A program made the position numbers and the translations under genes. The notes below the pieces were generated by a model. It ran no database searches. It worked only from the letters and a program-made list of their open reading frames with translations, and was not told where the DNA came from. DNA of 64,000 nucleotides. Source: HGM04593 sp045657945 (GTDB lineage Bacteria; Bacteroidota; Bacteroidia; Bacteroidales; Bacteroidaceae). Location of the stretch: assembly GCA_045657945.1 (NCBI GenBank), contig JAZOUB010000039.1, forward strand, positions 1 to 64,000. Reading direction: 5' to 3'. Below, one piece after another: positions 60,117 through 64,000 of this stretch (position 1 is the stretch's first letter; every line of letters begins with the position of its first letter).

Positions 60117-61133
60117 TCAGTAGTACCTTTTCATCCCTTCTGTTTCGGCATTCTTCAGTGTACCGTTTTCGTCGCTGTAGATGAAATATGCCTCAATACC
60201 GCTGTTTTCCCTGCATATCTCCATAGCCTTTTCCATTCCCATAACCATGAATGCAGTTGCATAGGCATCGGCGGTGGCACAGTCGTCGGCTATCACTGTT
60301 GCCGACAGTAGATTGTGATTCACAGGATATCCTGTTCGTGGGTCGATGGTGTGTGCGAGTTTCTTTCCGTTCTCTATGCGGTAGTTGCGGTAGTTACCCG
60401 AAGTTGCCATGCTTTTTCCAGTTATGCTTATAATCTTGTGCAATTCATTACTGCTTGCAGTGGGATTGTCAGTGGGTTTGCTGATACCGATTCTCCATTT
60501 TCCTCCTTTGTCGTTTACGCCTTTCGCAACGACCTCTCCGCCAATTTCTACCATATAGTTCTCAATACCGTGCCTGTCGAGTGTTGCGGCTACAGCGTCA
60601 CAGCCGAATCCTTTTGCAATGGCGCTGCAGTCGAGCATGGTCTCTTTGTGCAGTTTCTCTATTTTGTTGCCTTTGAGCGCAACGGTGCTGTAACCGATAT
60701 GACGGCGCAGGGAGTCGACGGCTGCGCTGTCGGGGAGAATACCCTTTCTGAATCCGAATCCCCATGCATTGACAAGCGGTGCCACCGTTATGTCAAATGC
60801 ACCGTCGGTCTTTGCCGATATCTCCCGGGCAAGGTTGAAAACGGTTGTGAACATCTCATCGGCAATGGTATCGCGGTTTTCATTCACTGCGGTGATGAGT
60901 GAATTCCTGTTGAATGTAGACAGAGAGTTGTCGACATCCGACAATGTTTTTCTTATCTCTTCGTGCAGCTCCTTGTCGCTTTGGTATGTGATGCTGTAGA
61001 ATGTGCCGAATATGTTACCGCTGTCGGTTGTATATGGCTTGTTGTTGCGGAGTATGTATATTGTTCCGGCGATAAGGAAAATGAGGAATGCTATTTTCCA
61101 TTTGCCGAGCCTGTTGTTTGTCGGTGTGGTCAT
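60117..61133 (-). CDS. apbE: FAD:protein FMN transferase
   Basis: A 338-residue protein attaching FMN to threonine in target proteins such as Na+-NQR/RNF subunits. Start at 61133 (MTTPTNNRLGKWKIAFLIFL), overlapping the upstream stop by one base (TAATG). An N-terminal membrane anchor precedes FGTFYSITYQSDKELHEEI, then TMLDCSAIAKGFGCDAVAAT, VEIGGEVVAKGV and AHTIDPRTGYPVNHN with the metal/FAD-binding residues. No lipobox cysteine. Upstream genes are DUF6048 and DUF6452, a typical Bacteroidales arrangement. Confidence 0.93.
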   Translation of the reverse strand: MTTPTNNRLGKWKIAFLIFLIAGTIYILRNNKPYTTDSGNIFGTFYSITYQSDKELHEEIRKTLSDVDNSLSTFNRNSLITAVNENRDTIADEMFTTVFNLAREISAKTDGAFDITVAPLVNAWGFGFRKGILPDSAAVDSLRRHIGYSTVALKGNKIEKLHKETMLDCSAIAKGFGCDAVAATLDRHGIENYMVEIGGEVVAKGVNDKGGKWRIGISKPTDNPTASSNELHKIISITGKSMATSGNYRNYRIENGKKLAHTIDPRTGYPVNHNLLSATVIADDCATADAYATAFMVMGMEKAMEICRENSGIEAYFIYSDENGTLKNAETEGMKRYY

Positions 61134-61819
61134 TATCTGAATGGTATTTCGTATATGAGACTGTAAGTGCCGCCGAAGCACGTGCTTTCATTTATTCCGT
61201 ATCCCGGGATGTACCACATGTTGGAGTTGCTGCCTTTTTCCTGCTTCAGCCTTACTTTGTAGCGTATGCTCCAGCCCATGTGGAATCCTTTGGCTATCTT
61301 CACCTTTATTCCGGCACCGATTTCTGCCCATTTGCAGCTGCCGTCCACGTTGTCCAGTTCGAGTGCGACGGAGCTTCCCCATATAGGGTCGTTGATAGGC
61401 GGTGTATTCACATCATATTCAAAACTTGTCCACCCGAAGCGCACCAATCCGAATATGTAGTGAATAGGTGCAGGTTTCTCCTTGTTTGTGAAGAAGTTGT
61501 AGTTGAGTCCTACACGGTAGTATGGTGCTTTTGCCTTATACTTTATTCCGCTTGTCTCATCGGTGGTGCTGCTCCAGCCGAACCCGGCTTCGGCAACGGG
61601 GTAGAACCTGTTTCCGAAATTCGCCTCAACGGCTATCTCTCCGCTTGTATAATCCTGGAGCAGGGAGTTGGCAAATCCGAACATGTCGGCCTGGATGCCT
61701 ATTCCGTTGAATGAGAACATTCCATGTGCCTTGCTCTCCTTCTTGGCATCCTCTTGTGCATGGGCTTGTAGCGGCAGGAACAGTATGCTAATCAGCAAGA
61801 TATAACCTGATATTCTCAT
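61133..61819 (-). CDS. DUF6048-like outer membrane protein
   Basis: A 228-residue protein with a signal peptide (MRISGYILLISILFLPLQAH). The beta-rich body (FGNRFYPVAEAGFGWSSTTD, SFEYDVNTPPINDPIWGSS, FHMGWSIRYKVRLKQE) and its adjacency to a DUF6452-like lipoprotein match the DUF6048 family. Overlaps that gene by 32 bases and apbE by one. Function unknown. Confidence 0.8.
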   Translation of the reverse strand: MRISGYILLISILFLPLQAHAQEDAKKESKAHGMFSFNGIGIQADMFGFANSLLQDYTSGEIAVEANFGNRFYPVAEAGFGWSSTTDETSGIKYKAKAPYYRVGLNYNFFTNKEKPAPIHYIFGLVRFGWTSFEYDVNTPPINDPIWGSSVALELDNVDGSCKWAEIGAGIKVKIAKGFHMGWSIRYKVRLKQEKGSNSNMWYIPGYGINESTCFGGTYSLIYEIPFR

Positions 61820-62270
61820 TGTTGTCGAAATTGATGTAGTTGTTTACGATTGCTGCTGAATCGATGAAGTTCTTTGTGTGTTCTGCTCCTGTCAGCATGT
61901 GGTACATCACAGTTCCGCATTCCATGGAGATGTAGTAGGGTATATTCTCTTTTGCGATATACATGGTGTCGGTGGCGATGTCGCCAAAGTGCAGTATCAC
62001 GGTGTCGCAACTGTTCGCATAGCTCAACGGCAGCATCAGGTTGTCGGTGTCCTGAATGTGGTTCACGACAATAGAGTCGCGTCCGTTCACCGTGAGCGAT
62101 ACTGTTAGCGGTTCGGGCAGCTTGTATCTGTCGCCATTCCCGTTGCTCCTGTACAGGCCTATGCTGTTGTATGCTATGTTGTTCAGGCTGCAGTCGTACC
62201 CGTTGTCACAGGCAACGAGTGTCAGCAATGCCGCAACGCATAACCAAAGCTGTTTGAACATCCGGTTCAT
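61788..62270 (-). CDS. DUF6452-like lipoprotein
   Basis: A 160-residue lipoprotein; start at 62270 (MNRMFKQLWLCVAALLTLVA), downstream of an ATG at 62339 that would overlap the glycosyltransferase gene more. Lipobox in LTLVACDNGYD. Core blocks NNIAYNSIGLYRSNGNGDRY and CDTVILHFGDIATDTMYI fit DUF6452. It overlaps the DUF6048 gene by 32 bases, suggesting translational coupling and a joint function at the outer membrane. Confidence 0.8.
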   Translation of the reverse strand: MNRMFKQLWLCVAALLTLVACDNGYDCSLNNIAYNSIGLYRSNGNGDRYKLPEPLTVSLTVNGRDSIVVNHIQDTDNLMLPLSYANSCDTVILHFGDIATDTMYIAKENIPYYISMECGTVMYHMLTGAEHTKNFIDSAAIVNNYINFDNNENIRLYLAD

Positions 62271-62274
62271 CTTC

Positions 62275-63225
62275 TTAAATCTCTTTTGAAATATTGTATC
62301 TGTTCCTTTCCTGTGATGTGCGGCTGATAAGTTCTGCAATGAATCCCGTAAGGAACAGTTGCGTGCCTAATATCATCATGGTAAGGGATATGTAGAAGTA
62401 TGGCGAATCTGTGACAAGGCGCGACGGGTTGCCGTTATACAGTGATATGAGTTTTGTCGACCCCACGATTATTGCTGCAATGAATCCGATGAAGAACATC
62501 AGCGACCCCCAAAGGCCGAATATGTGCATGGGGCGGTAGCTGAACTTCGACAAGAACCATAGCGACATGAGGTCGAGATAGCCGTGGAAGAAACGGCTTA
62601 TGCCGAACTTGCTCTTTCCGTATTTGCGTGCCTGGTGATGCACCACAAGTTCACCAATCCTGTCGTATCCTGCGTTCTTTGCAAGATATGGAATATAGCG
62701 GTGCATGTCGCCATATACCTCAATGCTCTTGACAACCTCCTTGCGGTATGCCTTCAGTCCGCAATTGAAGTCGTGAAGGTTCTTTATTCCCGAAACCTTG
62801 CGCGCTGTGGCATTGAAGAGCTTGGTAGGTATAGTCTTGCTCAACGGGTCGTATCTTTTCTTCTTGTAGCCCGATACGAGGTCGTATCCCTCTTCCGTTA
62901 CCATTCTGTAGAGAACGGGAATCTCATCGGGGCTGTCCTGCAGGTCGGCATCCATTGTTATGACAACCTCACCCTCGGCGCGTTTGAAACCACAATAGAG
63001 TGCCGGTGATTTGCCATAGTTGCGGCGGAACTTGATACCATGTATATTGCAGTTCTTCTCTTTTAAGCTCTCTATTACACTCCATGAATCGTCGGTGCTG
63101 CCGTCGTTGATGAAGATTATCTCATAACTGTAGCCGTTCTCCTTCATCACCCTCTCAATCCACGCTGTGAGCTCGGGCAGCGACTCGGCTTCGTTGTATA
63201 GTGGTATTATTACGGAAATATCCAT
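62275..63225 (-). CDS. polyprenyl-phosphate glycosyltransferase, family 2
   Basis: A 316-residue GT2 enzyme of the DPM1/ArnC/GtrB type. Nucleotide-sugar motifs: IFINDGSTDDSWSVIESLK, VVITMDADLQDSPDEIPVLY; FNCGLKAYRKEVVKSIEVYG. Two C-terminal transmembrane helices (LWGSLMFFIGFIAAIIVG and ISLTMMILGTQLFLTGFIAE) anchor it. It would load a sugar on undecaprenyl phosphate. Follows the DUF4199 gene by one base. Confidence 0.93.
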   Translation of the reverse strand: MDISVIIPLYNEAESLPELTAWIERVMKENGYSYEIIFINDGSTDDSWSVIESLKEKNCNIHGIKFRRNYGKSPALYCGFKRAEGEVVITMDADLQDSPDEIPVLYRMVTEEGYDLVSGYKKKRYDPLSKTIPTKLFNATARKVSGIKNLHDFNCGLKAYRKEVVKSIEVYGDMHRYIPYLAKNAGYDRIGELVVHHQARKYGKSKFGISRFFHGYLDLMSLWFLSKFSYRPMHIFGLWGSLMFFIGFIAAIIVGSTKLISLYNGNPSRLVTDSPYFYISLTMMILGTQLFLTGFIAELISRTSQERNRYNISKEI

Positions 63226-63226
63226 G

Positions 63227-63760
63227 TCATTCTGTTGGTTTTATATCTGTCTTGCGGACAAACAATGCGATTATCGTCGGTAGTATAATGCTGTGTATCA
63301 AATCGTTTTCGAGGAATATCCACACATTGTTCTGCTTGAATGAGTCCAAAAGCTCTCTATACTGCCCGATATATGTCTCCTTTATGCCGGGGAGTTTCTC
63401 CATTTCATTTATATAGGTCTCCAATGCTGCAAATAGAGTCCCGTTTTCAATGAACTCGAAATATACGATGTTGAATACAGTGCTTGTCAGGCTGGCGAAA
63501 ATGTATATGTAGAAGATGAATCTCCATGCCAGGCCGTATGTCATTATGCCTTCGAGACTGTTGTCCCTGTAGCTTGTGGCAAATTTGCCGGCAATGAACG
63601 GTGAACAAAAGAGCAGAGCAATATAGATAAAGGCCATTGTCATGCTTCGGTTGCTTAAAAATGCAAAAAAAGACAGGTACATCAGGCCCCATACCACCCC
63701 CAACAATGTGCCATAGTACATTGTCTGTTGGTAGAAACTGCTATTGTTGCTTTCTTTCAT
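63227..63760 (-). CDS. DUF4199-like membrane protein
   Basis: A 177-residue protein with four predicted membrane helices (YGTLLGVVWGLMYLSFFAFL, MAFIYIALLFCSPFIAGKF, FIFYIYIFASLTSTVFNIV, LIHSIILPTIIALFV) and a periplasmic or cytoplasmic loop between helices 3 and 4. The arrangement and pairing with a GT2 enzyme match DUF4199. Head of the operon down to apbE; promoter at 63779-63809. Confidence 0.85.
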   Translation of the reverse strand: MKESNNSSFYQQTMYYGTLLGVVWGLMYLSFFAFLSNRSMTMAFIYIALLFCSPFIAGKFATSYRDNSLEGIMTYGLAWRFIFYIYIFASLTSTVFNIVYFEFIENGTLFAALETYINEMEKLPGIKETYIGQYRELLDSFKQNNVWIFLENDLIHSIILPTIIALFVRKTDIKPTE

Positions 63761-63778
63761 GTAATATGAATTATCAAG

Positions 63779-63809
63779 CGAAGATACTGCAAAGTATGGA
63801 ACATCGCAA
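63779..63809 (-). promoter_or_regulatory. Bacteroidales promoter of the DUF4199-apbE operon
   Basis: Minus-strand TTGC (63809-63806), 19 bases, then TATCTTCG (63786-63779). TTGC departs from TTTG but the spacing is exact. Confidence 0.65.
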
Positions 63810-63882
63810 CTTTTACTGTCACAACTTGTGTGTTATGATAAATTATTTGATTATTTTCGCATATTCAAATATTCCAGATGAG

Positions 63883-64000
63883 ATGAAAGCTATGATATTT
63901 GCTGCGGGTCTTGGAACCCGTCTGAAGCCCTTGACCGACACGCTTCCCAAGGCGCTTGTGCCTGTGTGTGACAAACCGCTTATCGAGCATGTGGCAAGGA
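63883..64000 (+). CDS. sugar-phosphate nucleotidyltransferase, 3' end outside the window
   Basis: The first 39 residues (MKAMIFAAGLGTRLKPLTDT, then LPKALVPVCDKPLIEHVA) carry the GxGTRxxPLT signature of sugar nucleotidyltransferases and continue past the window edge. Such genes activate mannose-1-phosphate or glucose-1-phosphate, but the substrate cannot be told from this piece. A TATTTTCG -7-like box lies at 63852-63859. Confidence 0.85.
   Translation, partial: MKAMIFAAGLGTRLKPLTDTLPKALVPVCDKPLIEHVAR

Noticed and set aside
1..64000. tRNA, rRNA, tmRNA and CRISPR arrays
   Set aside because: No TψC-like GGTTCGA blocks with cloverleaf context, no rRNA signatures and no regularly spaced identical repeats were seen; tool-based searches could still find a divergent RNA.

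Overview
The window is mostly a Bacteroidales chromosome segment, probably from a gut Prevotellaceae or Bacteroidaceae member. Support comes from promoters of the form TTTG-N19-TAnnTTTG, lipoprotein and outer-membrane families typical of the phylum (NigD-like, DUF5689, DUF4199, DUF6048/DUF6452, FISUMP), a lysS-gpsA-pgi cluster and a short MetH. No rRNA, tRNA or CRISPR array was recognised. The first ~4 kb differs: its proteins and AT-rich, AGA/ATA-rich coding style look Clostridia-like, and it ends in a tyrosine integrase beside an array of short repeats. It is either the end of an integrated mobile element or an assembly join. It abuts the terminator of the Bacteroidales operon that follows.

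Layout. 1-4005: integrase-bearing segment with a nuclease lipoprotein, an amber-interrupted gene and an SCP2 protein with a histone-like tail. 4094-5829: NifU-like scaffold plus GGGtGRT protein. 6048-13734: NigD-like lipoprotein, SmpB, MetH, Ca-ATPase, DedA protein. 13814-19042: one minus-strand operon for surface-glycan decoration (KdsD-like isomerase, CMP-sugar synthetase, LicD, a cytidylyltransferase-oxidoreductase fusion, SDR, then a SIMPL protein). 19212-20825: RidA and IlvA. 21153-23378: two duplicated outer-membrane proteins behind a lipoprotein whose start is thrown out of frame by a G8 tract. 23643-29219: TonB-dependent receptor, DUF5689 lipoprotein and a large multidomain surface lipoprotein. 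29452-30498: ilvC with a terminator/antiterminator leader. 30695-36339: secreted EEP nuclease, SodB, UvrD-like helicase, NspC. 36627-39275: nucleotidyltransferase, small acidic protein and a cytidylyltransferase-GHMP kinase fusion. 39416-51127: comF, recX, prmC, HAD phosphatase, pgi, gpsA, lysS, UDP-glucuronate decarboxylase, coiled-coil protein, valS. 51318-54815: MazG, a small unknown gene and a coiled-coil/TM/FISUMP/TonB-C fusion. 54882-57307: CpxP-like protein, putative anti-sigma factor, ECF sigma factor, RNase Z. 57427-64000: rpsA, marC, apbE, DUF6048, DUF6452, GT2, DUF4199 and the start of a sugar nucleotidyltransferase.

Themes. Several loci concern the cell surface: glycan decoration, outer-membrane receptors and phosphosugar activation. 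RidA next to IlvA is a metabolic pair (enamine by-product clearance), and ilvC lies about 9 kb away with its own attenuator-like leader. The observations most worth a second look are the G8-tract lipoprotein, the ilvC leader, the FISUMP-TonB fusion, the fused cytidylyltransferase enzymes, and the mobile-element junction with its repeat array.
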